From the NCBI GenBank assembly GCA_030704225.1, contig CP131915.1, forward strand, positions 1,674,001 through 1,738,000: a stretch of 64,000 nt of DNA, written 5' to 3'. This document shows, one piece after another, positions 50,561 through 59,698 of this stretch. The stretch comes from Kosakonia sp. H02 (GTDB lineage Bacteria > Pseudomonadota > Gammaproteobacteria > Enterobacterales > Enterobacteriaceae). A program made the translations under genes and the position numbers. The number at the start of each line of letters is the position of its first letter. The stretch's first letter is position 1. The notes beneath the pieces are model-generated. The model was not told the origin of the DNA, ran no database searches, and worked only from the letters and a program-made list of their open reading frames with translations.

Positions 50561-52279
50561 TTACCTGAGCCAGTTGGTTTTCGCCAGTTCGATAACCTCG
50601 TCGCCGCGCCCGCTGATAATGGCGCGCATCATATACAAACTGAAGCCTTTGGCCTGCTCCAGCTTGATTTGCGGCGGAATAGCCAACTCCTCTTTCGCCA
50701 CCGTGACATCGACCAGCACCGGGCCATCAATGGAGAACGCGCGTTGCAGCGCCTCATCAACATCGGCGGATTTTTCCACGCGGATGCCGGTAATGCCGCA
50801 GGCTTCGGCGATGCGGGCAAAGTTGGTGTCCTGCAATTCAGTGCCGTCAGTGAGATAGCCGCCCGCTTTCATCTCCATCGCCACAAAGCCGAGCACGCTG
50901 TTGTTAAAGACGATGATTTTTAGCGGCAGCTTCATCTGCGCCACCGAGAGAAAATCACCCATCAACATGCTGAAACCGCCATCGCCGCACAGCGCCACTA
51001 CTTGCCGGTCCGGGTAGGTGGCTTTCGCGCCGAGCGCCTGCGGCATGGCGTTCGCCATCGAACCGTGGTTAAAAGAGCCAATCAACCGGCGTTTGCCGTT
51101 CATTTTCAAATAACGTGCTGCCCAGACGGTGGGCGTGCCGACATCGCAGGTGAAAATCGCGTCATCAGCAGCAAAATGGCTGATTTGCTGCGCCAGATAT
51201 TGCGGGTGTATCGCTTTCTCGCTCGGTTTCGCCAGTTCATCCAGCCCTTTGCGCGCATCACGGTAATCTTCCAGCGCTTTATCAAGGAATGTGCGGTCGG
51301 TTTTCGCCTCCAGCAGCGGCAACAGGGCGGCGAGTGTGGCTTTGATATCGCCCACCAGCGCCATATCGACTTTACTGTGCGCGCCGAGGCTTGCCGGGTT
51401 GATATCAATCTGGATGATTTTCGCGTCGGTCGGGTAGAACGCACGATAGGGGAATTGCGTGCCGAGCAGCACGAGCGTGTCGGCGTTCATCATGGTATGG
51501 AAGCCGGATGAAAAACCAATCAGCCCGGTCATGCCGACATCGTAAGGGTTGGCATATTCCACATGCTCTTTGCCGCGCATGGCATGCACGATGGGGGCGT
51601 TGAGTTTACCGGCAAATTCCAGTAGTTCTTTGTGTGCCCCGGCGCAGCCGCTACCGCACATCAGCGCGACATTGCTGGAGTAGCGCAGCAGTTGCGCCAG
51701 TTTATGCAGCTCTTGCTCTGTGGGCACGACAACCGGTTGCGGCGCGCTGTACCAGTGGCTGCTGGCGCTTTCCGGCGCGGGCTTCAGCGCCACATCGCCT
51801 GGCAAGACCACCACGGAAACGCCTTTGTTGAGTATGGCTTTGCGCATGGCGATCGCCAGCACTTGCGGGATCTGATCCGGGTTGGAAACCAGCTCGCAAT
51901 AGTGGCTGCACTCGCGAAAGAGTTCTTGTGGATGGGTTTCCTGAAAATAGCCGCTGCCGATTTCGCTCGACGGAATATGCGCGGCGATGGCGAGCACCGG
52001 AACATGGTTGCGGTGGCAGTCAAACAGGCCATTGATTAAATGCAAATTACCCGGCCCGCAGGAACCTGCACAGACCGCCAGTTCGCCGGTCAGTTGCGCT
52101 TCCGCGCCAGCGGCAAAGGCGGCGACCTCTTCGTGACGGGTTGGCATCCAGTCGATGGTGCCCATGCGGTTCAGGCTGTCGCTAAGTCCGTTAAGGGAGT
52201 CACCGGTGACGCCCCAAATCCGTTTTACGCCAGCCTGTTCCAGGGTTTTGGCGATATACGCGGCCACTGTCTGTTTCAT
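50561..52279 (-). CDS. poxB: Pyruvate oxidase (ubiquinone, acetate-forming) PoxB
   Basis: 572 residues, as in E. coli. ThDP/FAD enzyme: catalytic glutamate in TRHEEVAAFAAG, FAD domain around FSSGFHTMMNADTLVLLG, and ThDP motif GDGGFSMLMGDFLSV. The C-terminal peptide (SGRGDEVIELAKTNWLR) binds the membrane when the enzyme is activated. It converts pyruvate to acetate and carbon dioxide, passing electrons to ubiquinone, mainly in stationary phase. The start at MKQTVAAYIAKTL matches E. coli; an 18-codon upstream extension is open but unlikely. Confidence 0.95.
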   Translation of the reverse strand: MKQTVAAYIAKTLEQAGVKRIWGVTGDSLNGLSDSLNRMGTIDWMPTRHEEVAAFAAGAEAQLTGELAVCAGSCGPGNLHLINGLFDCHRNHVPVLAIAAHIPSSEIGSGYFQETHPQELFRECSHYCELVSNPDQIPQVLAIAMRKAILNKGVSVVVLPGDVALKPAPESASSHWYSAPQPVVVPTEQELHKLAQLLRYSSNVALMCGSGCAGAHKELLEFAGKLNAPIVHAMRGKEHVEYANPYDVGMTGLIGFSSGFHTMMNADTLVLLGTQFPYRAFYPTDAKIIQIDINPASLGAHSKVDMALVGDIKATLAALLPLLEAKTDRTFLDKALEDYRDARKGLDELAKPSEKAIHPQYLAQQISHFAADDAIFTCDVGTPTVWAARYLKMNGKRRLIGSFNHGSMANAMPQALGAKATYPDRQVVALCGDGGFSMLMGDFLSVAQMKLPLKIIVFNNSVLGFVAMEMKAGGYLTDGTELQDTNFARIAEACGITGIRVEKSADVDEALQRAFSIDGPVLVDVTVAKEELAIPPQIKLEQAKGFSLYMMRAIISGRGDEVIELAKTNWLR

Positions 52280-52431
52280 GATGACGCTCCTTTTTGTGAT
52301 CGTGCTTACAAGCTTAGACAATGAAGCGGTCACGGAGCGGAATTATTATGTCCATAAGTAAAACGGGGGTTTATTTTAATTACGAAACGGCATAGTTTTG
52401 TAACTGTCGATGAAAACAGGAATCATTTCAA

Positions 52432-52860
52432 ATGGTTAAATCATTGTTAAATTCAGTCAATAATATGTTCTCCCATGACGATTTTGGTCGGCTGCTGTTA
52501 CGTCTGGCGGTCGGTGGCCTGATGTTATTCCACGGGCTGCACAAATTAATTGGTGGTGTCGATGGGATTGCCGGGATGCTGGTGGCGAAAGGGTTTCCCG
52601 GTTTCATTGCCTACGGCGTGTTGGTGGGCGAAGTGCTGTGTCCGATTTTGATTATTCTCGGCATTTTTACGCGTCCATCGGCATTGGTGCTGGCATTCAC
52701 CATGGTTGTGGCGTGGTTGATGGTGGATACTGAAATTACCTTTACGCTGGATAAAACGGGCGCATGGGCAATTGAAAGCGTGGTGTATTACTTTATCGCC
52801 GCGCTGGCGATCGCGTTTATGGGCGCGGGGCGTTATTCCGTGGCTCCCGCCTGGAAGTGA
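52432..52860 (+). CDS. DoxX-family membrane protein
   Basis: 142 residues with four membrane helices. DoxX signatures are FGRLLLRLAVGGLMLFHGLHKLIGG near residue 18, GVLVGEVLCPILIILGIFTRPSALVLA, and the C-terminal YYFIAALAIAFMGAGRYS. Members include YqjF and quinol-oxidase-associated proteins; the function here is unknown, perhaps in redox or thiol stress. E. coli has no gene at this position. It is divergent from poxB and ends before a BIME. Confidence 0.8.
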   Translation: MVKSLLNSVNNMFSHDDFGRLLLRLAVGGLMLFHGLHKLIGGVDGIAGMLVAKGFPGFIAYGVLVGEVLCPILIILGIFTRPSALVLAFTMVVAWLMVDTEITFTLDKTGAWAIESVVYYFIAALAIAFMGAGRYSVAPAWK

Positions 52861-52865
52861 AATAA

Positions 52866-52944
52866 TGCCGGATGGCGCTAAGCGCTTATCCGGCCTACAA
52901 AATCACATTCTCGTAGGCCGGATAAGGCGTAGCCGCCATCCGGC
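52866..52944. repeat. BIME (two facing REP elements)
   Basis: Two REP palindromes in opposite orientation: TGCCGGATGGCGC ... CTTATCCGGCCTAC and GTAGGCCGGATAAGGCG ... CGCCATCCGGCA. They lie between the convergent doxX-like gene and hcr. Confidence 0.9.
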
Positions 52945-52955
52945 AATTCAATTCA

Positions 52956-53924
52956 TCACGCCAATACTAAATCCCCCTGCGGGTGGCAGGAACAAGCCAG
53001 CACAAAACCGTCGGCAATCTCCTGTTCCGTCAGCGTCATGGTACTGCTCACCGTATACTCCCCAGAAACCACCTGCGTTTTACAACAGCCGCATACGCCC
53101 GCACGACAGGCGGCGTTGACCGGGACTTTATTGCTTTCCAGCGCCTCCAGCAGCGTGCTACCCACCGGCGCGTAGAAGGTTTTCACCGGCGACAGCTTGC
53201 TGAATTTCAGCCCGCTGGTGGCGGCTTCAGCCACTGGTGTGAAGAACTGCTCTTTAAAGAAACGCGTTACGCCGAGCGCTTTCACTTCTTGCTCTACCCA
53301 TTCCATATACGGCGCAGGACCGCAGGTCATCACCGTGCGCGAGGCAAGATCCGGCACGGCGTTGAGCAGGTCGCGACTCAAACGACCCGATGCAAAGCCA
53401 GCAGTGGCGTTGTTCTCTGCCACCAGCGTCACCGGGTAGTTGCGCCACTCGTCGGCAAAAATCACGTCGTCCGGTGAACGCACATTGAAAATCACCTGCA
53501 CATCGGCCTGCGGGCGGTATTTCGCCAGCCAGCGACGCATTGACATAATCGGCGTCACGCCGCACCCTGCCGCCAGCAGCAACAGCTTATCGTTCGGTTC
53601 GTTATCGCAGGTGAATTCCCCCTGCGCATCGGAAAGCCATAGATAATCGCCGCGTTTCACTTCGCGCGTCAGCCACTGCGAGCCTGCACCTTCATCAATC
53701 CGGCGGATGGTCAGCGTAATGTATTCGCTGATGCCCGGCGTAGACGAAATGGTATAGGCGCGAAGCGTCTGCGCGCTGTTGCGAATACTCACCAGCGCGT
53801 ATTGCCCGGCGCGGTACGGATAGTAATCGTGGCACAGCAGCGAGAGCGTCCAGACATCCGGCGTCTCCTGGCGGATGTGATGAACCTGCATACGCCACGG
53901 GCACTGAGGGGTTGGCATGGTCAT
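52956..53924 (-). CDS. hcr: NADH oxidoreductase Hcr
   Basis: 322 residues, as in E. coli. FAD domain with LRAYTISSTPG, NAD domain with LLLAAGCGVTPIMSMRRWL and MTCGPAPYM, and a C-terminal [2Fe-2S] ferredoxin domain (CRAGVCGCCKTQV, last ligand in LACSCHPQGD). It reduces the hybrid-cluster protein Hcp. It lies ten bases downstream of hcp in the same operon. Confidence 0.96.
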   Translation of the reverse strand: MTMPTPQCPWRMQVHHIRQETPDVWTLSLLCHDYYPYRAGQYALVSIRNSAQTLRAYTISSTPGISEYITLTIRRIDEGAGSQWLTREVKRGDYLWLSDAQGEFTCDNEPNDKLLLLAAGCGVTPIMSMRRWLAKYRPQADVQVIFNVRSPDDVIFADEWRNYPVTLVAENNATAGFASGRLSRDLLNAVPDLASRTVMTCGPAPYMEWVEQEVKALGVTRFFKEQFFTPVAEAATSGLKFSKLSPVKTFYAPVGSTLLEALESNKVPVNAACRAGVCGCCKTQVVSGEYTVSSTMTLTEQEIADGFVLACSCHPQGDLVLA

Positions 53925-53934
53925 AAATCGCTCC

Positions 53935-55593
53935 TTACGCGCTCAGCAACTGCTGCATATCCTGTTCTACGGTAGTGACCTGGCGCAGGCCAAATTTCTC
54001 GTTCAGAACCGCCAGCAGATCCGGGGTCAGGAAGCCCGGCGCGGTCGGCCCGGTGACGATATTTTTGACGCCGAGAGAGAGCAGGGTCAGCAAAATCACA
54101 ATCGCTTTTTGTTCGAACCAGGAGAGCACCAGCGACAGCGGCAGATCGTTGACGCCGCAGCCCAGTTTGTCTGCCAGCGTGACCGCCAGAATAATCGCCG
54201 AGTAAGCATCGTTACACTGTCCGGCATCGACCAGGCGCGGCAGGCCTTCAATATTGCCGAAATCAAGTTTGTTAAAGCGGTATTTACCGCAGGCCAGCGT
54301 CAGGATCAGGCAATCGTCCGGTACCTGGGTGGCGAAATCGGTGAAGTAGTTGCGTTCGCCGCGCGCGCCGTCACAGCCGCCCACGAGGAAGACGTGACGC
54401 AGTTTTTCACGGCTCACCAGATCGATCAGCGTATCGACCGCGCCCAGCAGGGTCTGGCGACCAAAACCAACGGTGATCAGGTGTTCGATTTCGCTAAACG
54501 GGAAGCCGGACATCTGCTGCGCCTGGCGGATCACAGGGGCAAAATCGTCGCCTTCCAGGTGATTGACGCCCGGCCAACCGACGATGCTGCGCGTCCAGAT
54601 ACGATCATCATAAGAACCAACAGTCGGGTCGATAATGCAGTTTGAGGTCATCACAATGGGGCCAGGGAAGCGGGCAAACTCCACCTGCTGATTTTGCCAG
54701 CCACTGCCGTAATTCCCGACCAGATGTTTGAATTTACGCAGCTCCGGATAACCGTGCGCTGGCAACATTTCACCGTGGGTATACACATTAACGCCGGTAC
54801 CTTCGGTTTGTTGCAGCAGGTTATAGAGATCTTTCAGGTCGTGCCCGGAAATCAGGATGCATTTACCGGCCACCGCTTTCACGTTCACCTGGGTGGGCGT
54901 CGGGTGACCGTACATGCTGGTTTCACCGGCGTCGAGAATGCTCATCACGCTGAAGTTCATCTGGCCAATTTCCATTGAACACTCCAGCAGGGCGTTCATA
55001 TCCGCCGGCCAGGTGCCGAGCCACGCCATAATTTTGTGGTAACGCGCATAAATATCGTTGTCGTACTGACCCAGCACATGCGCGTGTTCCATATAGGCCG
55101 CCGCGCCTTTCAGGCCGTACAGGCACAGCAGGCGCAGGCCAAGAATATTTTCGCCAATCGTGGCTTTGTCTTTGTTCGGTGTGAATTCCGCCGCCTGGCG
55201 CTGTAACGCGCCAAGATCCTCGCTCACCAGGTGCAGATCCGCCATCGGGTTATCAACATGGGCGTGTGGATCAATAGCGAGGCACAGGGCTTTCAGCGCT
55301 TCACGTTTGGCGATCGCTTCGCGGGCGTAGCCAACAATGCGCGCAGAGTCGAAATTCACGTTGGTCAGCGTTGAAAAGAAGGCACGCGGCGCGAAGTTGT
55401 CAATCTCATGGTCAATCAGATCGTAATCACGCGCTTTGCAGGCCCAGGCAGAGAGCCCCTGTAACGCGGCAATCAGCAAATCCTGAAGATCGGAGGTTTC
55501 AGCAGTTTTCCCGCACATCCCCTGCGCGTAAGAACAGCCATTGCCTGCCGGGGTACGGATGGTTTGTTCACATTGCACACAAAACATGGTCAC
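53935..55593 (-). CDS. hcp: Hybrid-cluster protein Hcp, nitric oxide reductase
   Basis: 552 residues. The N-terminal cysteines C5, C8, C20 and C27 have the C-x2-C-x11-C-x6-C spacing of the enterobacterial class. Hybrid-cluster ligands lie in LISGHDLKDL (His), NVYTHGEMLPAHGYPELR (Glu) and later cysteines in VMTSNCIIDPT, LVGGCDGARGE and VDAGQCNDAYSA. It removes nitric oxide at low concentration and acts in anaerobic S-nitrosylation. An NsrR-like site and a possible FNR site lie upstream. Confidence 0.96.
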   Translation of the reverse strand: MTMFCVQCEQTIRTPAGNGCSYAQGMCGKTAETSDLQDLLIAALQGLSAWACKARDYDLIDHEIDNFAPRAFFSTLTNVNFDSARIVGYAREAIAKREALKALCLAIDPHAHVDNPMADLHLVSEDLGALQRQAAEFTPNKDKATIGENILGLRLLCLYGLKGAAAYMEHAHVLGQYDNDIYARYHKIMAWLGTWPADMNALLECSMEIGQMNFSVMSILDAGETSMYGHPTPTQVNVKAVAGKCILISGHDLKDLYNLLQQTEGTGVNVYTHGEMLPAHGYPELRKFKHLVGNYGSGWQNQQVEFARFPGPIVMTSNCIIDPTVGSYDDRIWTRSIVGWPGVNHLEGDDFAPVIRQAQQMSGFPFSEIEHLITVGFGRQTLLGAVDTLIDLVSREKLRHVFLVGGCDGARGERNYFTDFATQVPDDCLILTLACGKYRFNKLDFGNIEGLPRLVDAGQCNDAYSAIILAVTLADKLGCGVNDLPLSLVLSWFEQKAIVILLTLLSLGVKNIVTGPTAPGFLTPDLLAVLNEKFGLRQVTTVEQDMQQLLSA

Positions 55594-55607
55594 ACCTTCT
55601 TTTGTTA

Positions 55608-55630
55608 AAGTTATATTTTAAATACATGTT
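55608..55630 (-). promoter_or_regulatory. NsrR-binding site upstream of hcp
   Basis: On the minus strand: AACATGTATTT, one base (A), AAATATAACTT, an 11-1-11 inverted repeat close to the NsrR consensus, 15 bases upstream of the hcp start. E. coli hcp is strongly repressed by NsrR, which is released by nitric oxide. Confidence 0.75.
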
Positions 55631-55689
55631 TAAGATTAGGCTTATGTGCTGGGGCGTGAAAGGGCTTTTGTCGGTAATCTACGGGGATA

Positions 55690-55703
55690 TTGATTTAGCG
55701 CAA
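55690..55703 (-). promoter_or_regulatory. Possible FNR site upstream of hcp
   Basis: TTGCGCTAAATCAA (minus strand) matches TTGAT-N4-ATCAA at eight of ten core positions. It lies about 78 bases upstream of the NsrR site, resembling the far-upstream FNR site of E. coli hcp. Confidence 0.5.
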
Positions 55704-55736
55704 TTTTGGCGGCAAAAATTTACCGCCAAAGCGGTA

Positions 55737-56636
55737 TCAGGCAGAAAAGAACGCCATCAGTAACGGCACCAGCAGGCTCAGAAGAAAGCCGTGCACAATG
55801 GCGGCAGGCACCAGTTCAAGCCCGCCAGAACGTTGCAAAACGGGCAGGGTGAAATCCATCGAGGTTGCGCCACACAAACCCAGCGCGGTAGAGCGGCTGC
55901 GGCCCACCAGACCCGGAATCAGCATAATGGCAATCAGTTCACGCGCCAGATCGTTAAAGAAGGCGGCGCTGCCAATTACCGGGCCAAAGGATTCCGTCAG
56001 CAAAATGCCAGATAACGAATACCAGCCAAAACCGGAGGCCATCGCCAGACCGGTTTTCAGCGGTAGATCGAGGATCATGGCATTGATGATACCACCCACC
56101 AGCGAACTGGCCGCCACGACTACGGCGATAATTATCCCGCGACGGTTGAGCACAATCTGTTTGAGGGTCATACCGCTATTGCGTAGCTGGATGCCCACCA
56201 GCAGGAGCAGGAAAATCAACGTATATTCGCTGGCATCGGTGGCGTGCTGCAAAAAGGCCAGCCCGCTCAGGCCAATCACAAAACCGAGCACCACCACGCC
56301 GCACAGGCGTAAAGACTCCAGCGCCATCGCCACGCGCGAAGGCAATTTTTCCAGTTGGTGATGATGATTCCACGGTAACGAGCGTTCCAGCCACAGCAGC
56401 GCAACGGCGTTGCACAGCAGAATAATCACTACGCTTACCGCTGAATAGTGCAATATCGACAGCAGGTTAGCGCTAAGGTTATCGAGAAAGGCAAGGCTGA
56501 TACCCATGAAAAACAGGATCAGATAAACAATCCAACTGAGCAGTTTATTAATCAGTTTGAGTGCGCCAGTGTGACGCAGAGGGATAAGATAACCCGCGAT
56601 CAGAGGCAGAAGAATAATTAACAATCCTGAAAACAT
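55737..56636 (-). CDS. lysO: L-lysine exporter LysO (YbjE)
   Basis: 299 residues, as in E. coli LysO. About eight membrane helices of the DUF340/LysO family; landmark motifs are LFFMGISLAFLDNLSANL, LLLVGIQLRNSGMTLKQI and GFGWYSLSGILLTESFGPVIGSAAFFNDLARE with conserved acidic residues. It exports lysine and thialysine. In E. coli aqpZ lies next to it; that gene is absent here. Confidence 0.94.
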   Translation of the reverse strand: MFSGLLIILLPLIAGYLIPLRHTGALKLINKLLSWIVYLILFFMGISLAFLDNLSANLLSILHYSAVSVVIILLCNAVALLWLERSLPWNHHHQLEKLPSRVAMALESLRLCGVVVLGFVIGLSGLAFLQHATDASEYTLIFLLLLVGIQLRNSGMTLKQIVLNRRGIIIAVVVAASSLVGGIINAMILDLPLKTGLAMASGFGWYSLSGILLTESFGPVIGSAAFFNDLARELIAIMLIPGLVGRSRSTALGLCGATSMDFTLPVLQRSGGLELVPAAIVHGFLLSLLVPLLMAFFSA

Positions 56637-56811
56637 GAACAGCCCGAATCCTTAAAGAAATTTAAAAGCACGCACACACTACCGAAAGGCGGAAAGTGAG
56701 TAAAGCTGCGAAATCTGAGAGATTTTATGCAATGGATAGCCATCGTCGGGGTGAGATCATCCCGCTATACTTCTTGCGCAGGGAGAATGCAGCAAACAGA
56801 GCGGAGGGTGC

Positions 56812-58470
56812 ATGATTCTGGAGCGTGTAGATATTGTGGGTTTTCGCGGTATTAATCGGTTATCGCTGATGCTCGAAAAAAATAACGTGCTGATCGGCGA
56901 AAATGCGTGGGGCAAATCGAGCCTGCTGGATGCGCTAACACTGTTACTGTCGCCACAAACGGATCTCTACCATTTTGTTCGCGACGACTTTTGGTTCCCG
57001 CCGGGCGATATTCAGGGGCGCGAACACCATCTGCACATTATTCTCACCTTTCGCGAATCTGAACCGGGGCGGCATCGCACCCGGCGCTACCGCCCGCTGG
57101 CGGCGTGCTGGGTTCCTGGCGATGACGGTTATCACCGCCTCTTTTACCGCCATGAAGGTGAGCTCTCGGAAGAGGGCAGCGTAATGACACTGCGCGGTTT
57201 CCTTGATGCACAAGGTCATTTGCTGCCGCTTGATGATATTGATGAATATGCCCGCCATCTGGTGCGGCTGTCGCCGGTATTGCGTTTACGCGATGCGCGT
57301 TTTATGCGCCGCATTCGCAACGGTAGCATGCCCGATACACCGCTGATGGAGTCCACCGCGCGGCAGCTTGATTTCCTCTCGCGCGAGCTGGTTTCCCGCC
57401 CGCAAAACCTTACCGATGCGCAGATCCGCCACGGCCTGTCGGCAATGGTGCAACTGCTGGAGCACTATTTTGCCGAGCAGGGCAGCGGGGCGTCGCACCA
57501 GCGTCTGATGCGCCGCCGCTCCCATGATGAGCAGCGAAGCTGGCGCTATCTCGACATTATTAACCGCATGATCGATAAGCCCGGCGGGCGCATGTACCGG
57601 GTGATCCTGCTGGGCTTTTTCTCGACCTTGTTACAGGCCAAAGGTACGGTGCATCTCGACCGCGATGCGCGCCCGTTGCTGCTGGTGGAAGATCCTGAAA
57701 CGCGGCTGCACCCGATTATGCTCTCTGTCGCCTGGCAATTGCTGAACCTGCTGCCGCTCCAGCAGGTCACCACCACGAACTCCAGCGAGTTGCTTTCCCT
57801 CACGCCGGTGGAACATGTATGTCGGCTGGTGCGCGAGTCTTCGCGCGTGGCTGCCTGGCGGCTGGGGCCGGGCGGGTTAAGCGCCGAAGATGGGCGGCGC
57901 ATTGCGTTTCACATTCGCGCTAATCGCCCTGCTTCGCTGTTTGCGCGGTGCTGGCTGTTGGTGGAAGGCGAGACGGAGACCTGGGTGATTGGCGAGCTGG
58001 CGCGCCAGTGCGGTCACCATTTTGACGCCGAAGGGATCAAAATCATCGAATTTGCTCAGTCGGGTTTAAAACCGCTGGTTAAATTCGCCCGGCGCATGGG
58101 CATCGAGTGGCATGTGCTGGTCGATGGCGACGAAGCGGGGAAAAAATACGCGGCTATCGTACGTAGCCTGCTGGATAACGATCATGAGCGAACCCGGGAG
58201 CATTTAACCGAGCTGCCCGCGCGGGATATGGAACATTTTATGTACCGCGAAGGGTTTGACACTGTTTATCATCGTGTGGCGCAACTGCCTGAACACGTGC
58301 CGATTAACCCCCGGCGGGTGATCGCCAAAGCGATACATCACTCATCGAAGCCGGATTTAGCCATTGAAGTGGCAATGGAGGCGGGCAGGCGCGGTGTCGA
58401 GTCGGTGCCGCCACTGTTTCGTAAAATGTTCTCCCGCGTGCTGTGGCTGGCGCGCGGGAGAGCGGATTAG
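56812..58470 (+). CDS. ybjD: OLD-family ATPase/TOPRIM protein YbjD
   Basis: 552 residues, as in E. coli. The N-terminal ABC-type ATPase has Walker A in LIGENAWGKSSLLDAL (residues 27-42) and a LLLVEDPETRLHP Walker B near residue 286. The C-terminal TOPRIM domain has LLVEGETETWVIGELA near residue 383 and the metal-binding DGDEAGKKY near residue 440. This is the layout of OLD nucleases, some of which serve phage defence. The function of YbjD is not established. GGAGGG precedes the ATG. Confidence 0.9.
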   Translation: MILERVDIVGFRGINRLSLMLEKNNVLIGENAWGKSSLLDALTLLLSPQTDLYHFVRDDFWFPPGDIQGREHHLHIILTFRESEPGRHRTRRYRPLAACWVPGDDGYHRLFYRHEGELSEEGSVMTLRGFLDAQGHLLPLDDIDEYARHLVRLSPVLRLRDARFMRRIRNGSMPDTPLMESTARQLDFLSRELVSRPQNLTDAQIRHGLSAMVQLLEHYFAEQGSGASHQRLMRRRSHDEQRSWRYLDIINRMIDKPGGRMYRVILLGFFSTLLQAKGTVHLDRDARPLLLVEDPETRLHPIMLSVAWQLLNLLPLQQVTTTNSSELLSLTPVEHVCRLVRESSRVAAWRLGPGGLSAEDGRRIAFHIRANRPASLFARCWLLVEGETETWVIGELARQCGHHFDAEGIKIIEFAQSGLKPLVKFARRMGIEWHVLVDGDEAGKKYAAIVRSLLDNDHERTREHLTELPARDMEHFMYREGFDTVYHRVAQLPEHVPINPRRVIAKAIHHSSKPDLAIEVAMEAGRRGVESVPPLFRKMFSRVLWLARGRAD

Positions 58471-58582
58471 GTTTCGCCGGGAAAGCGATATCGCATAAAA
58501 AAGGCAACTTGAGGTTCCTCTGCGGATTTGTTTCGTTAAAATCGCTTTCTGTACACCGCATGTCCGATTACTTGGGATATTT

Positions 58583-59698
58583 ATGAAACTGAAGGGAAAA
58601 CGCAGGACAGGACTCATTGCGCTTGTCGTCATTGTTTTACTGGCGGCTTTTTGGCTGTGGGGGAAGTTAAACGCGCCGGTAGTACAATACCAGACGCTGA
58701 TTGTCCGCCCGGGCGAGCTGCAACAAACGGTGCTGGCCACCGGAAAACTGGATGCGCTACGTAAAGTCGATGTCGGCGCACAGGTCAACGGCCAGTTAAA
58801 AACGTTGTCGGTCAATATCGGCGACAAAGTGAAAAAGGATCAATTGCTGGGCATTATCGATCCGGATCAGGCTGAGAACCAGATTAAAGAAGTTGACGCA
58901 ACATTGATGGAGCTACGGGCGCAGCGCCGCCAGGCGCAGGCCGAGTTGAAACTGGCGCAGGTGACCTATGCCCGCCAGCAGAAACTGGTGCAAAGCCACC
59001 TTGTTTCCCGCCAGGATCTCGACACCTCGGCGACGGATGTGGCGGTGAAAGAGGCGCAAATTGGCACTATCGATGCGCAAATCAAACGCAACCAGGCCAC
59101 ACTGGATACGGCGAAAACCAACCTTGATTACACCCGCATTCTGGCCCCGATGGCCGGTGAAGTGACGCAAATCACTACGTTACAGGGACAAACGGTGATC
59201 GCGGTGCAGCAGGCACCGAATATCCTTACCCTTGCAGATATGAGCACGATGCTGGTGAAAGCGCAGGTCTCCGAAGCGGATGTGATTCACCTCAAACCGG
59301 GGCAGAAAGCGTGGTTTACCGTGCTGGGCGATCCGGGAACCCGCTACGAAGGCGTGTTAAAAGATATTTTGCCGACGCCGGAAAAGGTGAACGACGCCAT
59401 TTTTTATTACGCGCGTTTTGAAGTGCCTAACCCGCAGGGTGTGCTGCGCCTCGAAATGACCGCGCAGGTTCATATTCAACTCACCGGGCAGAAAAATGTG
59501 CTGACCATTCCGCTGTCGGCCCTCGGGGAACCGGTAGGTGACAATCGTTATAAAGTGAAAGTGCTGCGCAATGGCGAAACCCGCGAGCGGGAAGTGACGC
59601 TCGGCTCGCGTAACGATACCGAAGTCGTGGTGGTCAAAGGCCTTGATGCTGGCGATGAAGTAGTCATCGGCGAGCAGAAAAACGGAGCGGCGCAATGA
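58583..59698 (+). CDS. macA: Macrolide efflux periplasmic adaptor MacA
   Basis: 371 residues, as in E. coli. An N-terminal membrane anchor (residues 9-27) is followed by the lipoyl-like half (GQLKTLSVNIGDKVKKDQLLG), an alpha-hairpin coiled coil (about 95-165), then LDYTRILAPMAGEV and the beta-barrel and membrane-proximal domains. It links MacB to TolC and stimulates its ATPase. Its stop overlaps the macB ATG. In E. coli ybjX lies between ybjD and macA; it is absent here. Confidence 0.95.
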   Translation: MKLKGKRRTGLIALVVIVLLAAFWLWGKLNAPVVQYQTLIVRPGELQQTVLATGKLDALRKVDVGAQVNGQLKTLSVNIGDKVKKDQLLGIIDPDQAENQIKEVDATLMELRAQRRQAQAELKLAQVTYARQQKLVQSHLVSRQDLDTSATDVAVKEAQIGTIDAQIKRNQATLDTAKTNLDYTRILAPMAGEVTQITTLQGQTVIAVQQAPNILTLADMSTMLVKAQVSEADVIHLKPGQKAWFTVLGDPGTRYEGVLKDILPTPEKVNDAIFYYARFEVPNPQGVLRLEMTAQVHIQLTGQKNVLTIPLSALGEPVGDNRYKVKVLRNGETREREVTLGSRNDTEVVVVKGLDAGDEVVIGEQKNGAAQ

